From Rhynochetos jubatus (taxonomy: Eukaryota; Chordata; Aves; Eurypygiformes; Rhynochetidae): DNA of 64,000 nt. Each line of letters starts with the position of its first letter. Positions within the stretch are counted from its first letter, which is position 1. The position numbers and the translations under genes are program-made. Positions 35,065-50,000 of the stretch are shown here, piece by piece. Where the stretch lies: positions 7,358,589-7,422,588 of the forward strand of contig CM050652.1 in NCBI GenBank assembly GCA_027574665.1. Reading direction: 5' to 3'. The notes under the pieces were generated by a model that saw nothing but the letters and a program-made list of their open reading frames with translations, was not told where the DNA came from and did no database searches.

Positions 35065-38000
35065 GTGAATGTGCATGTAAACCCATCCTGAAATGCAAAA
35101 GCCTGGAATCTCTTCTGCAGGGATTTTGTCCAGAGAGTATGATTTCTGTGCTCATTTGCTTTTGCTGGATAACATTTTATACCTGGGTAGCACTCGCTGT
35201 ATAAGAGACTCTGCAAGTGGTGAGGCCAGTTTGATAGGACACATCCAATTGAGTCAGTATGGAAGATTAGGGGGAGAACCACCCAATTTATGGGTGACTT
35301 AATTGCTTCAAAATTACACATATAAGCAGTACAGCACTGTGTATTTTAAGAGGCAAGGCGAAAAATCTTGTGCTCTTTGCTCATCAGCCTCTAAATGCTT
35401 TTTTGGTTTGTATTTTAGGACTGTTGGACAGCTCCATTATAGACAGAGTAACATTTCACCATAGCTGTATCAGGAAGGGTGGGTACTGCAGTGCCCAAAA
35501 CAGTTTGTGTTAGGATGTTCTTAGAAAGGAGCTGCATCATCTTGGGCAGAGAGCGTAATTGGAGCAGGCTGTCCTGACCTAGTGTAATAATCACTTTGAA
35601 CGTTAGATGTGGCAGCACCTTCTGTATTTCAGAAGAAAGTGGTGGCCATGGCAGGGTCCATTTGGGAGAAACCAATAGGTTTCCCTGAAAATACCTGTTG
35701 AGTTGAGCCTTTTAGGTGAGAGAGCTTTGTTTCTGGATCCCAGGAGTTTAGGTGTCAGATATGTTGGGTGTTTTTTTAAAAGGATAAAGCAAAGCCCAAG
35801 GGATTTGGGAATTTTGTGTGAAAGACAAAGGTATCTCACTGTTTATATGGCAGCAGAGCATGAAGTTGCGTATCTTGTGTGCTGTGATTTTACACTGGAG
35901 TTGAAATTCTGCCTGAATCATTTTTGGACCTGGTCCAAGTTCTTTGCCTTAGAGTCTCATGGGTATCTGGCAAGAAAGTTGTTTCTAGAAGTACCTCTGG
36001 TATCTTGCTAAAAGGTTCTATATCATGTAAGATAATGTTTTGGAACCATGTCCACAGCTGCTGTAACTCATACCTTGCAGAATCATGCTCCAGAGCTACA
36101 TTTATTTACACAACCTGAAGGATTTGTTGGCAGGTTATAATATGACATCAGGACATAATGGAAGTTACTGGAAAATACAATATATAAAATATTTTCAAGC
36201 AACTGGCTTTGAGTTTGTCACTTTAAAAAAGCAAGTCTGAAATACTTTCATTGACTCTTCCTAAAAATCTTGTAAGCATTTTGCAACTGCAAGGCTGACG
36301 TTGTTTCATACTGACTTTGTTACATATTCATGGCTTCCCAGGCAGGGAGAACTGACTTTACTGTAAGTTGAAAGGTGTATTTATTCAATGTTTTCAGTCA
36401 AATTGTAACCAAGTGTTCAAGCAGAGCATTGTTGAGCATATTTAGCCTTTTGATTTGATAGCATCTGTTCTCATGCAGCAATTTACCAGTCTAGGATGTC
36501 TGTTTTCCCTTCCAAGTCTCAGTAGTTTCAGAATCTCAGTTCAGTACTCACTTGGGTTGATCGTGTAAGTAACACATGCAGCGAGATACCAAGTACCTCT
36601 CGTGAACAGTACTTCTTGCTTGTACTTCTTGGTTTAGAAATAAGTCACGAAGTGAGAGAGTGTGGGCATGTGATTTCAGCAGTGGATTTAATGCTATTTA
36701 TTACTGTGCTAACGAACTATAATAAGTTCAGTTTTGCATTGGTATTTAAGGTAGGTGAGACGGAGGTTCAGGTTTCATGCCCAGTTATTGCTAACGCATT
36801 TGATACTGAAGAATGCTGAGTTCAGTGTAGGGAAAATCTGCTGTTTCATTGACAGAGTGTCAGTGTCAATCATTGTCTTGTCTCTGGCTGTCGTTCAGAA
36901 GCCATGAAGTTGCATAACCAAGCTATGAAGGATCGATATGAGGAACTTTCCAACTGGCGTGAGAAGCAGAAAGAAGAACGAGAATTTTACGAGTTGAAGT
37001 TTCAGGAGGCTAAGCAGTGCTTGCAAGCCAAGTGCGTTGAAAACGAACAGCTACAGCAACAACTTCAGAGCTTTAAGGGAAGAGAAGAAGGAGCTGAAAT
37101 GGTAAATAAGGAATTGGTTGGGCTGACATGCTTTTGAATGGAAAGTCTGGAGCGTTCGTGCCCCTTCATCACACGGGGAGGTTTGGAGTTTTGTTAGCAT
37201 TCTCTGCTTTTTCTGCTCTAACAAGAGGTCTTGGCCTGACTTACTTTATAAAGTGCGTCTTCTCAGAGTGTAGTAACAGAAAATTGTGCCACACGTGAGA
37301 TAATTTACATTTTAATTAACAATAATAATTCACATTCTTGTCATAAGAAATTAACATTTCTTGCTACCTTTTCATTATTTTGTTTAGTGTTAGGTATCTC
37401 TTGACTTTATTCCTCCCTTTCCTCGTTAGATTATCAGTCTCTCAAGATTGTTTATTGCTTTCGTATTTGTGTTTCCAGGGAGCAGTTGACATGTAAGCAA
37501 AAAACCCCCAAACTACCTGCCATCTATTTTTATGATACCGTTCTCCTGTCATAACAGCTCTTCTGCTGAGGTCAGGTTAGATCCGTGCTTCCGCTGCCTC
37601 ATTTGAGTCTGACTGAGGTTTCTCCCTCCTTCTTAACCTTTGGCTCTGTTACACATCCTTTCTGACGTTCCAGGTGATTGCTTAGTAGTCAGGCAACATT
37701 TTGCAGGTAGCACTGAAGACATCTGAGGACAAAGGCTATTAAAACAAACAAAACCTGCTTTACATCCCACATGGTCACGTGAGAAGTTTCACGCAGAACC
37801 AAACTGATGCACCCTGGTATCTGGTACCTCCAGGACCCATGTGGATTCTCTGTTGCCTGATGAGGGATGAGCGTATTAGGCTTTTTCTCAATGGAGTCGC
37901 TAGCAGACTCTCCCTTCCCCTCCTGACTGCCTATTTTATGGGACTCTTTAAGAAGTTTTTCAGCATGTAAATCAAAATTGGCCAATGAGTTCAGAAGTTA

Positions 38001-41000
38001 CAAGGGGGAAGAATGTCATGCATAAATAGCGTGATTGTGTAAGTATTACTTACACAATCTTTACTGCACAGGCTGAAAGTTGTGATTCAGGATTGTCAAG
38101 GAAATTCAGAATTTCATAATTCTGGAATAGTTTTTATGGAGAAGTAGAGAATTTATTCCGCCTCTACCTGTTTTAGAACTTCGTGTACTCTGAATACTTA
38201 AAGCGTGTTACTGACAGAGTGATCCAACCTGCTTGAGTAATCCAGCATCTGGATATGTAAAAATAAGTCTCTTCTGATTAAATTATCTCATTCCAAGAGC
38301 TTCATAGAGTAAGCCCAGGTTCTTATGTGATTCTGTGCAGTTCTATCAGCCAGTGGTAGCTGTAATTTAGACGGCGACGCTTTCATTTCTGATCATGTTT
38401 TTCAGACTGATTGTGATTTAAGCCAAAGTTACTTTCTCCTTTGAAAGCTTTAGTTCTACTATTTTCTTTTTTTTTTTTATTTAGAAAGAGCTTGAAAATA
38501 TTTAATCTAACAGAAAGATTAAAATTAGTCTAAATTCTCTCACCTGTGTTCTACTCTTAACTGAGATAGACTAGAGTCTGTTAAGTGACATCTCTGTTTC
38601 ACTCACATCACAGATGTATTGTGTTGCCTCCCTTAGTGATAAACACCATTCAGAGGAGGGTTTCTCTCGAAACTATACCCCTGTTAGCACAAGTTGCTGT
38701 AAAGTTCTCTCTTCTTCTCTGGGGCTGACTGTAGTCGCATCCTTAGAGCCTAAGCACAAAATCAGAGACAGCAGCGGGTCAGGTGGGTAGGGCGGTACTG
38801 CTGGATGAGAGGCACTGTCAGCATAGCAAGAGTTTGGAGATTTGGCATGAATGATAGGTTAGAATGTGCTTCAGACTCAGGAATTACCCAGAACTTACAC
38901 TGATGGTATGTGGTGTAATAAAGGCATTACCAGGAGGTGGAAGGCTTGGATTACAAAATAAGGAAGAAACAAACTCACAGGGAAAGTTTCATAATGGGGA
39001 GAGGCATCTAAAGGTGAGAAAAAAATGAGGCTTCCTGGTTATGTAGAGGCTTAAAAGAGGGTTTTGAGAATCCTGGGGAAAGGGAAGAGGCAGAAGGTGA
39101 AGGAGACAGTCATGATTGGAAGGAGAAAGGAAGTTTGGGGAGAATCTCTGAGGGACAGAGGCTTTGTGGAAGGGAACGTTAGAGGGAGAGATTCGTACGT
39201 GGAGATGGGGTACATAGTTGTATGGTGGAGGAAGGCTGAAAGCGGGGTGTGTGGAAAAGCTCTCTGCCCACTGGTCTTTTCTCCCTAGAATCTTAGGTAG
39301 ATTTGGGAAAAGAGGAATAAGGATATGGGTGAAAAAAATAAAGTAATTCTGGACAACAATTCTGTAGATTGGCTGAGACCCTCCATGGTAGTGAGAGACG
39401 TAGATTCAGTCAAAGATCTACATCCTAATTATCTGTGCATTCAGGGAACCAGGCCCATGTTTTCCAGAAAAATGATGCTCATTGTTTGATTACCTTGGTT
39501 TCACAGTTTAGCCTTCTTGCTGTCTAGCAGGCCAAAGCATAGTTTAGGGATCTGGACGCTGTTTTTTTCCAGGCAAACCTAAACAGAGGAGGAGGGATGT
39601 GGGACACCATTGTTGTGTTCAGGCTCTGTGCTCCTTGACTGGTGTTTTCTTTTGGTTGGCTAATGCAGGGTTTGTTTATCCCAGGAGGGCTGCGTGTCTC
39701 CCGAGAAGGAAGTGAGGCAGCTGAAATCCCAGGTGCAGCGGCTCCAGGCTGAGAAGGCAGATCTGCTAGCCATCATTTCAGAACTGCAGGTCAAGCTGAA
39801 CATCTCAGGGGAGGATTCCTTTGTGGAGATTGGGATGAACGTAAGTGAGGGGAATAAAAAGAACCCAGTGACCTGTGGCTGAAACTTTGGTTCCAGTTTG
39901 GTTCTCCCTCTATGCAAACTGAATTTTCTTCCCATACCGAGCTAAATGACAAGGAAGTCAGGTCTGAGTGTAACTACGGTGACGATGTTTGACAACAACT
40001 TGACATTCTACAGTGAGGTATTTAGCAACCTGTCTTCCTTTAGTAGAAAGGGTGAATCTGCACCAATGTCAGTGAAAAGCAACAGCAGTAACACAAGATA
40101 CAGACACAGTGGTTTTGGGAGAAGAATTGAATGGTTGGACTCAATGATCATAAAGGTCTTTTCCAACCTGAATGATTCTATGATCTGTGTTCTCTGAGAT
40201 TACCTGTCACAGAGCACTTGCATGTTATGAGATGTAGTGGTAAAAGACTTGAAATTTATTTTTGTCCTTCCACTTTAATGCTCAAAGTAAATCAATTTCT
40301 TAGGTAGCCTCCATCGCACTAAGAACGTTCTCTGGAAAAACCGATGTGGTCCAACAGGTGACTTCTGACTAATGCAGAATGCTGAGCATCTTATCTTAGT
40401 TGGAATTCCTGGGAACATCGGCACTGTATTTTGTTAAGGGGCAACACTTATGCACAGAGCATTTTCTTTTGAGAATGGGACTCACTTTCTGCTGACAGAT
40501 ATGTAGAGATGCAGGCAAACAAAACTGAGTGCAAAGCTGTAGAGTCTTCCCTAGAAGCACAAAATTATACTTTTTCTCCTGTTCTTGTATCTGAAAGATC
40601 TTCACAGGCAAAATGTGAAATGTGAAAATGTGGATCTCTGCCATCCCCTTCATAGCAGATCCCTCTCTGGAAAGTACAAGTGCAACAAGAAATTAAGAGA
40701 ATTTAATTAAAACTGGTTTGGAGTTGTTCAAGAAAACTTCAGACTGCAGGAAACCTACAAAGATTCTCCTTTGGGCTACAGAGATTAAGGAGTGAGTTTT
40801 GTAGTGGGAAAGAAGAGGGATTCTTTTGGGAGGCAGGAGAATGGCTTTTAAATACAAGCCTGAAATCACCTGCAGTGATGTTGGCATCTGCTGTGAGTGG
40901 CCATGGAAGTTGCTTATGAAAGGAGAAGGCCAAATCTTATTGTTGTTCCTCTTCTGTGGTCAGTCCAGAAGAGATACCGGGAACGGCATGTGAAATATTT

Positions 41001-44000
41001 TAAGTTAAGAATTTCCAAACATGAAACTGATCTGTAGGAGTTTTGTGTTCTATTTATTTTTATTGCCATGGTAGTAGTTTTCCCTGCTTTTCTTCCTTCC
41101 TTAACTCAAGTAAATAAAACTGTGTCCTGCTTAGTCCAAATACCAACCTAATAGTGTTTTTAATTTCCTAGGAAGGAGAAATAAATAGAACTGCAAAGGA
41201 ACATCAAGAGAATAGTGGCGAAGTGACCAGTCATGGTGATATCTACATGTACGTAGGTTCTTGTGTGGTGTGTGTGATTCAGACTGCTGCAATGGGTTTT
41301 GTTTTCAATGCGAGGGAACTTTTTTCTGTGAGGAAAGTGCACTAAAAATCTTAGTTTTCTGTGGCCTTGCACCCCTTCATTGCAGTAGCTGGTACCTTCC
41401 TACCATGTTGGAAAGACACTCAGCTCTGACATTTTTCTCTCTGATTTTCTGTAGCTGACAAGAGGGAGTGCATATTCTGGCCAGTTGTCCAAGCATTTAT
41501 GTGCATGCTGACTTGCCAAATTTTCAGGATTTTAAGGGAGGCCAAACAGAAAAGATAAAGGTAGAGGCTGCAGGTACTCATCATAGAATCACAGAATGGT
41601 TTGGGTTGGAAGGGACCTTAAAGCTCATCCAGTTCCAACCCCCCTGCCGTAGGCAGGGACACCCTCCACTAGACCAGGTTGCTCCAAGCCTCATCCAGCC
41701 TGGCCTTGGACACTTCCAGTGATAGACTCCCTCCCTTCTGGTCACTGGACACCACCTAACACAGTATCTGTCCTCTACCCAATTATAATGATGTTAGTAG
41801 GAATCAGGGGTCTTGTAATCTTTCAGATCTGAACCCTGTCGGTTCTGTTTGTGCATGGCTGGTAGAAAGCGTATCACGGTGGGATAGCCAGACAGTGTAA
41901 TGACATAGTCCTTATTTTTCAGGTTACTAGGCTTCAGATACTAGCATTCTGTTTAGGTTACCTCTCAAAATTTGATCTTTGCATCAGCTCCAGGGCACAA
42001 GGGACTTTCTTGCCCCTAGCTGAACCTTTACTCCTCATGGACATAGACAGCTGATACTATTAAACTTTCCATTTTGGATACTGCCCAATTTAGCAGCTAG
42101 ATGGTTGTGGCTGAACTCTTACTTCTTTGTGGCCTTTGCTTTTGGAAGGAAAGGATATAGAAAATGCTGAGGGCATAGCAGGCCAGAAAGCTGTGCTGTA
42201 TATACAGGCTTTCCCTTAAACCCCTGTCACTACCTACGACACTGCAAGGGAAAACAGCGTTTTAATGTAATGAGATAGAAGACTTGTCCCTGAGCATGCA
42301 GTTAAGAAGTTGAAGGAGGCCCGGGGGGGAAATTACGGTCATGGATGAAACAGAGGGTAGGTGACCACAGACCAGGCTGCAAGTATTCAGCTTGTTGTTA
42401 GCAGTGGCTTGTGAGAACACTGATTACGAAAAGACATTCTCTGTGGGACTTGCTTACGTTTTGATGAGTATCTGGGCCGTATCTACAAAACCAGGGGGTA
42501 TATATACCTCTTAAAATATTTCCTGTGTCACCGTGTGTCTTTGTGCAGCACTGAAACTTTAGACTGGTGCTGTTAGCAGGTTTAGAGAAATGTGATCCGC
42601 TCAGGACAGGTTTATTTCTGTAAGAGTAGAACGGTGCACTAAAAATCCCCCGATAAAAGTTATTTATTTAAAATACCCTGGCTGAGCACTGTCTTTGGGG
42701 TATTGAATTTTGCTCACTAAAGGTTTCTAGCTCTCAGGAGCATGTAGAGGACTACACTTTACATTCTGTTCTGAACTACAAAAGCAAAATCAAAAAATAT
42801 GTGCCATTTTACAGCTGAGCTTCTGAAGTGTACAGTGCGTATAGCCTGCCTGTCTGACCATACAGTTAGGGGATTTTGACTTTCTCTCTAGATGGACATA
42901 AAAATGTAAGGGATGGAATACAGTATTTCCTCACCAGGAAATGAACTACCTTATTTTTCAGAGAGTTTTGTATTTGTTTTGGTTCATTTCTACAGTAGAA
43001 TAATGCGATTTTCAACAGAGCTATAGAACACGATAGAGGTGAAATACCAAAGAGAGTTTTTTTCTGAAAAAGAAAGCAATTTCTGATGGCTGGTTTTGGT
43101 GGAACTTGCCTTCTTTTCCTGGAAAGGAATGAGACAGATAAGAAAAAATAGTTATTTTGGGAACAGACAACCGCACTTTGCAGAAGGGGCTGCAAAGTAG
43201 GTCAGAATACACGCACTGGGTTTTGTACTGTCTTGACGGCTTTTGTTTTCTTGCTTAACCACTAAATTGTTCCCCCAGCTTGAAGGGGACTGTCTGAGCA
43301 CTGCGCAAAGCCAGAACAGCATTTGCACACATGGAGACTGTGGCTAGCAGTTTGGGGGCAGGTCTTGGTTCTCAGGAACAAGCCCTTTGCTCAGGATATT
43401 TGTTTTCAGCCCTGTGTGAAACAGTGGCCTCTCAGACTGGGTCCTGGAACGAGGGGTAAGAGAGTGTTCTAGTACAATCATAGCTTTTGTTACTTACTTC
43501 TGGTTTGATTTGAAGCAGGAGCAAACCTGCAGATGAATCAAAGAACTTGGAGTCTGAAGAGCTAACTGTGAGTCAGCTGCTCTGCTGCCTTAGAAATGAA
43601 ACACAGAGGAGGGAAAAACTTGAGAAGGAGCTGCAGGATCACAGAGAGAGGTACGTAGCCCATGCATTGTAACATTTGGAGCTGTTTTATTTCAGGGCTG
43701 CTGCAGTTACCAAGTCTGTGTCTGAGCAGAGAGAAGCTGAAACATCAGCGTGACCTTGATGGGGAATTTCCCAAACACTCAATAACTTATTTTTGTGGTA
43801 GTCCTTATAGGGATAAACCACAGGTTATGTCCCAGGGGCAAAAGGGTTCATGTTCTATTATTTCCTATAGCACCACAGATCAGGATAAATTACCCATTTC
43901 GTCTTAGGTTTGAACTTCCCCCAGGTTATGTCAGAATGATAGGATGACTAGTTGAGGGTGTTCGCTCCACTCCCTCCTCCATAGTTACTTGGTTTTGTAT

Positions 44001-47000
44001 GAATCATCTGCATGTGGGGCCTTAAGCAAATCACTGTGTATAAATCAGGGATTACAGTCCTCTTCGTGATATTGGCAGGCTACATTTAGCAATGTGTGAG
44101 CTTTGAAAAGCTCCTTAGAAATGTCTAAAATAAATTTAATTCCAAACTGGTCTAAGAAGGAGTTTTCCCAGTGAGACCTGCACGAGGGTCCATCTCAGCT
44201 CAGTTATATTGGTATGAACTGGCAGGACTGTTCAGGTATGGAAAATTACCTGAGCAGTAGCTGTTGCAAATCCCCACTTCACAGAGACAGAGTAAGACTT
44301 CCTGGTTGCTACCTACTAGGAAAGGTTGGTGTCATGGTAATTGCTTCTATGTGGTCTTCCTAGAAAAGATAATGAGCCATAGCCAAATGATTCTTAGAAA
44401 TCTCTGAAAATACAAAGGAGAATAGAGGCAGTATTAATTCAGTGAACAGACTGACCCATTTCCGAAGGGTCAGCAGTTTTGGACTGTACCAAAAGTCAAT
44501 CACCATGGGCTGAGTGTCACTGTCATTCACCACACCTGCAGACTCATACATCCATTTTAATTAAACATCTGTCCTGGATGCCCCGGGGTCTTCAGGAACC
44601 CCTGATTGTGCAGGCTTTCCTGCATGTCTGCTTTCAATTCTGCCTCTCGTTTGTGGCTGTGATGTTACAAAGAGAGTACATCATCACTTGCATGAAATCC
44701 TTGAATTGTCACAATCTCACTTTAAATATAGGCCAAATCCATTATTGTTGGGTCCTTCTGTTTTCCAGACTGTCAAAGCTGGAGAAAGAACCAATCAACT
44801 GCCTGGAGAGTGGGACACAAACTGAACAGCAAGAAGAGGGGAGTTCAGAGGCTGTAAGTACCTGTCCTTCTGAGCTGATATTTAACAACATACAGCTTCC
44901 ACAGCAATGAGGCCAACAACCTCAGGGCCTCTGTTTCCACTTGCACTAAGGGAGCAAGGGACAAATATCCTGCCCAGGGCATGAAAGTGATTTTTGAACT
45001 CTCTGGTCTGTATCCTAGAGGCGGTTCCAGATTACACCATCTACCAAAAAGGGGTGAGATTGGTGGCCAAGAACTAGGGAAGCATGGTATAACTGCAGGT
45101 ACACCTCGTTGCCCTGGCCATGCCCACTAAACAGAGGTGCGATCATTTCTAGCTTCCCAAAGTTGACTAGACTGGGTGAATTTCTTCATTGCTGGCTAGG
45201 TCAGCTTTTGGATCAGAATCCAATGACAGGATACAGTAAAACAGACTTTGAACGTGGAGCTCATGCTTGGTTTGGTGTTTTTTCCTGTTTTTGGTGAGAT
45301 GTATTAAAATGGTGGCACAAAACTATCTTGGATCGAGACACAGTGCCAGGCAAACACAGTGTTATTGTTTTCAATTAAAGGTTTGAACGGGTCTTGGGGT
45401 TGGGGTTCAGCTCCCGATTCAGACACATAATTTATGTGCCTGCTGTTGTAGGTGTCTCTTGACGAGGTAAGCATGTCAGCTCCCACAGCAGTGGAGATCC
45501 ATTCAGGTTCAGTGCAGCTGCATAATACAGGCAACTAAGAATGCCTGTGTGTGAGGTAGTGTGGTCTATCTGAGGTGCTGCATGGCTAGCAAATATGCTT
45601 TGGGATCTGCTGTAGACCTGTGCCCTTCTGAAGGCTAGGACAAGTATTGCAGAGCTGGGCTGGCTTAGTTAAAGAAGACCAGTTTGTAGTCAGGCCAAGA
45701 GATGTTCTTTCTAGGGAGAACAGATGATGTCTAAGTTAATTCTTTCCAGTATTTTTATCTCAACTTTGCCTGAGTTGCCTTTACATCTTGAGCCAGATGC
45801 TCCTCATCTAAGTACTGATGCAGAGGTCAGTGTAGTGAGAACCTTGTGATGGCATGTTGTTTCCATTTATATGCCCCTTCTTCAGAGGGTTCTTGTCAGT
45901 GGAGCTCTTGTTATCTTCCCCCTGTCATAACATTTAGATCCTTTAATGTAAAGATGTGGGAGTGCAGTGCGGACCATTTGAGTGCTCTGCATTGGAAGAC
46001 ATCCTGGGAGAGAAGGCAGTGATTTTCAAACCTGCTTTGGCTGTGTTTGGAGAGTGAGGAGTGGCTGGGGGAGAAGAGGGTAGAGCACATCCTCTGCCAG
46101 ACCGTAGCCGGACACTAACCTCAGCCAGAGCTCCTGAGACAAGTCCTCCTAAAGTACCAGTGGAGTTACTGCCCTGCCTTCCCCGGAAGGCTGCTCACAA
46201 GCTTCCCCGAAGCAGAGACCTATGATTAAAGTGTTGCTCTTTTTCTGGGCAGGCTGAGAAATGGGTGCTGGGGCGCGACAGTCTGTACTGTGTGATGGAA
46301 TATTTTGAGTCAGGTTAGCCTTTTCTTTCAGTGAAGTTGCCAGACTTGCTTTCCAGGAGCATGGACTGTTGTGTTCCAGTTAAGTAAAATATCTTGTATT
46401 AAAATGGCTTTCACCAGGGACCAGGAATTCACAGACCAGCTTTCTTAGAAGTCAGACTCTTGCATTTGGCTTGCATGGCAAGGTTTTAGTAGCAGAGGGT
46501 TACAGGGGGGCTTCTGTGAGAAGCTGCCAGAAGATAGAGCCGACGCCAGCTGGCTCCAAAATGGACCCACTGCTGGCCAAGGCCAAGCCCATTAGCCACG
46601 GTAGTAATGCCTCTGGGAGAACATGTGTAAGAAGGGGAAAAAAACCAGGAGGAGAAATTGCAGCCAGAGAGAGAGAGATGTGAGAGGAACAACTCTGCAG
46701 ACACCAAGCTCAGTGAGAAGGACAGGAGGTGCTCCAGGTGCTGGAGCAGAGATTCCCTGGCAGCCCATGGTGCAGCCCATGGTGAGGCCGGCTGTGCCCT
46801 GCAGCCATGGAGGGTCACAGGGGAGCAGAGACCCCCTTGCAGCCCAGGGAGGACCCCATGCTGGAGTAGGGGGATGCCCGAAGGAGGCTGTGACCCCGTG
46901 GACAGCCCATGCTGGAGCAGGTTTGCTGGCAGGACTTGTGACCCTTGGGAGACCCAGGCTGGAGCAGTTTGTGAAAAACTGCAGTCTGTGGGAAGGACTC

Positions 47001-50000
47001 AGGTTGAAGAAGTTGATAGAGGACTGTCTCCTGTGGGAGGGACCCCACGCTGGAGCAAGGGCAGAGCGTGAGGATCCTCCCCTGAGGAGGAAGGAGCAGT
47101 AGAGACAATGTGTGATGGACTGACCACAACCCCCATTCCCCTTCCTCCCCCTCCACCACTCAGGGGGAGGAGGTGGAAAAATCAGGAGTGAAGTTGAGCC
47201 CAGGAAGAAGGGAGGGTGGGAGGAAAGTGTTTTGAAATTTGGGTTTGTTTCTCTTCGACTCTGATTTGATAGGTAATATATTAATTTTTATCCCCAAGTT
47301 GAGTCTGTTTTGCCCGTGACAGTAATAGGTGAATGATCTCTCCCTGCCCTTATCTCCACCCACGAGCCTCTTGTTATATTTTCTCTCTCCCACCCAGCTG
47401 AGGAGGGCAGTGACCGAGCAGCTTTGGTGGGCACCCGGCCTCCAGCCAGGGTCAGTCTGCCACAGATTTCATTTGTTTACACGTTTTCTGTTAAGGCAAT
47501 TTCTACTGATATCTGGTTTTCTGCAAATTGAAATGCCATCACCTTACAAAAATCACTGCTTTCATCCATGAGTGTGATTGGATTAGCTGGGTTGCTGCAT
47601 AAAATGATTTTGTGGCTTGTTTTGTAGCTATGAAGGTAGAAGAACAATCTCCTTTTGCTTCTGCAATAGAAAAAGCGTAGTGCAATGTGCTTTGTGAGTG
47701 TTTACACCATTACATTCAGTCCCTTTTGCTGGGTACGACTGGTGAATGATACTAGCATGGGCAGCTTGTGGAGGGTGTGCTCAGCTACACCCGTTAGTTG
47801 TGTTCTCTCTGCCTGTCACACTGACTGTGTTCCACACTTCTGCTCGGAGATGAAAGCTGGAGTGTTCACAGGTCATCGTGGATGAACAACTGTTGTTCCA
47901 GTTGCCTGGGGAAGTGGTGGACTTCTCCTGTTAGAACAGTGGAGCTTTTCTTCAAGGAAATAGGACAGCAGCATGCTCCTGCTACACCTGGCATCTTTTC
48001 AGCCACAGCCACCCAGCTGATTCCCAGGCTGGACTAGAGACTTCCCATGCATTTGGTAAGGTGTTATCAATGAAAACTGCGGTACTACTGCTGCAGTGCT
48101 ACTCAGGTTGCCCAGAGAAGCTGTGGATGCCCCATCCCTGGAAGTGTTCAAGGCCAGGCTGGATGAGGCTTGGAGCAACCTGGTCTAGTGGAGGGTGTCC
48201 CTGCCCATGGCAGGGGGTTGGAACTGGATGATCTTTAAGGTTCCTTCCAACCCAAACCATTCTGTGATTCTATGATTCTACTAGGGACAATTAAACTGAT
48301 GCTAGCATCATGGTGAGATTTCAGGTGTTTCTTAAGGAAAGCACCGGGATGTACCTCTGGACACTGCAAACCACCAAGAGTCAAATCTTTCATGTCTTCT
48401 AGAGTTTGGGGATGTATTTTAAGAATTGAAACTCAGAGATGTCCTTTCTGTCTTGGGTTGGAGGAGAACCCAGCTGCTGTTTCTTTCCTCTTCTTCTTTT
48501 TTGCCTATCTTTAGAATTCTTCAGTGACCTTCCCAAGGCCAAATGAAAAGGCCAGAAGCTCACAAAAAACTGATTACACTTTTACTAGAAATCATTATCT
48601 TGGTTGGCCATGTTGAATCATGAAAGCATGGTAATGGAATTACCATTCGGGGCTGTATTTTCTCTTCCAGAAAGTCAGGAACTGAGGTCTGCCAGACCTG
48701 TGGTGCCCATGCGTGTGGCGTGGGAGAGGCTGATATGTGTAGAGAGAGTGCCAGTTGGCTGGAGGGATTTCATGTGTAATTGGAATAAGTAACGGCATGA
48801 AACTTCTGTGTTCCCTGCTTTTGGAAAACAAGAATGGAGGAAACTAGTATAGAAGGGGCAATGCCAGCGCAGGGTGTAACTGGGAAGAGAAAGTCTAAGG
48901 TTTTACTTCACCTCCTTGACCTCTCTACTTCCAAACTGCTGCTTCTGTTCTACATCGGCTGTCACACCTCTTTCGAAAGAGCTCACTGATACCAACGTAG
49001 GGCTCGGTCATTTGTTTATGTGTCTTTGACAGAATAACTGTTGCTTAGAGGAGTGGCAGTAGTCACTAGGTCTGCCTGCATTTCTCATGTGCTTTAAACT
49101 GTGAACTCTTGGAGAAGGATGATGTGTTTCCCATCTGCATACAGTGTATTCTAGCCAGCGTTGGAAAGTCGGCAACAGTGCTGTCTTGGAGTCACCTGGA
49201 TTTTATCGAAATGCTAAGTCAAAATGGGGTTCTGCCATATTTAGGAATAACTGGTAATGGTAAAGCCTGTGGACAGGGCCGAGTATAGAGTGTTATCAGT
49301 GCCTACTAACACGCTGTTTTCTATAGGGAAAGAATGATACACCCTGGTTCGCTGTCTTAGCCTGCAACTGTGCTCTCTTGAATTGTCTATATATCATTTT
49401 CCTTATTTTTTTTGTCTCTAAAAGGTTGGCAGTGAAGTAGAAACCCTGAATTTGCAAGTCTGTGCTCTGTTTAAAGAGCTTCAGGAAGCCCATGAGAAGT
49501 TAAAAGAAGCAGAATTGATTCAGAAGAAGCTTCAAGAAAAGTAAGGTTCAGAAGAACAACAGTTCTGCCGTGACACCCGGTGTAGGTTTATTTGTATGAC
49601 GACTCCCACCTTGGGAAACTCACCAGTTCTACAAATTCCAGCTTAAATATCTGGTCACAGAAATGCTGTAAAAGATGGCTCCTTCTTTGTAAGGGGACAT
49701 GAAAGTACAGAAATACAGAAATTGTCAGAAGATCTGAGCTGCCAACCTAGTTCTACAAATAGAACCCCACTGCCTTGAATTTTAAGATTTGGGGTTTAAC
49801 CCGTCCTGATGTAAAGGCAAATCTTTCCTGTTTTCTGCTTCGCGTAAACGAGGCCTGTTCTAGTCTTAGGGGAAGAAGCTAAGCGACCTAGTTATGTCCC
49901 TTTTCACATGAACTGTCTGCTTTTGAAGACCTAGTTGTGTAGGTTATATAAAGTGGTTACAAGAGCCTCACTTTAGTTGCTTAGTTTTATGTCAAATTCC

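Noticed and set aside
46471-47159. Several open frames on both strands within the LTR
   Set aside because: They are chance frames inside a noncoding LTR; no retroviral gene is present.
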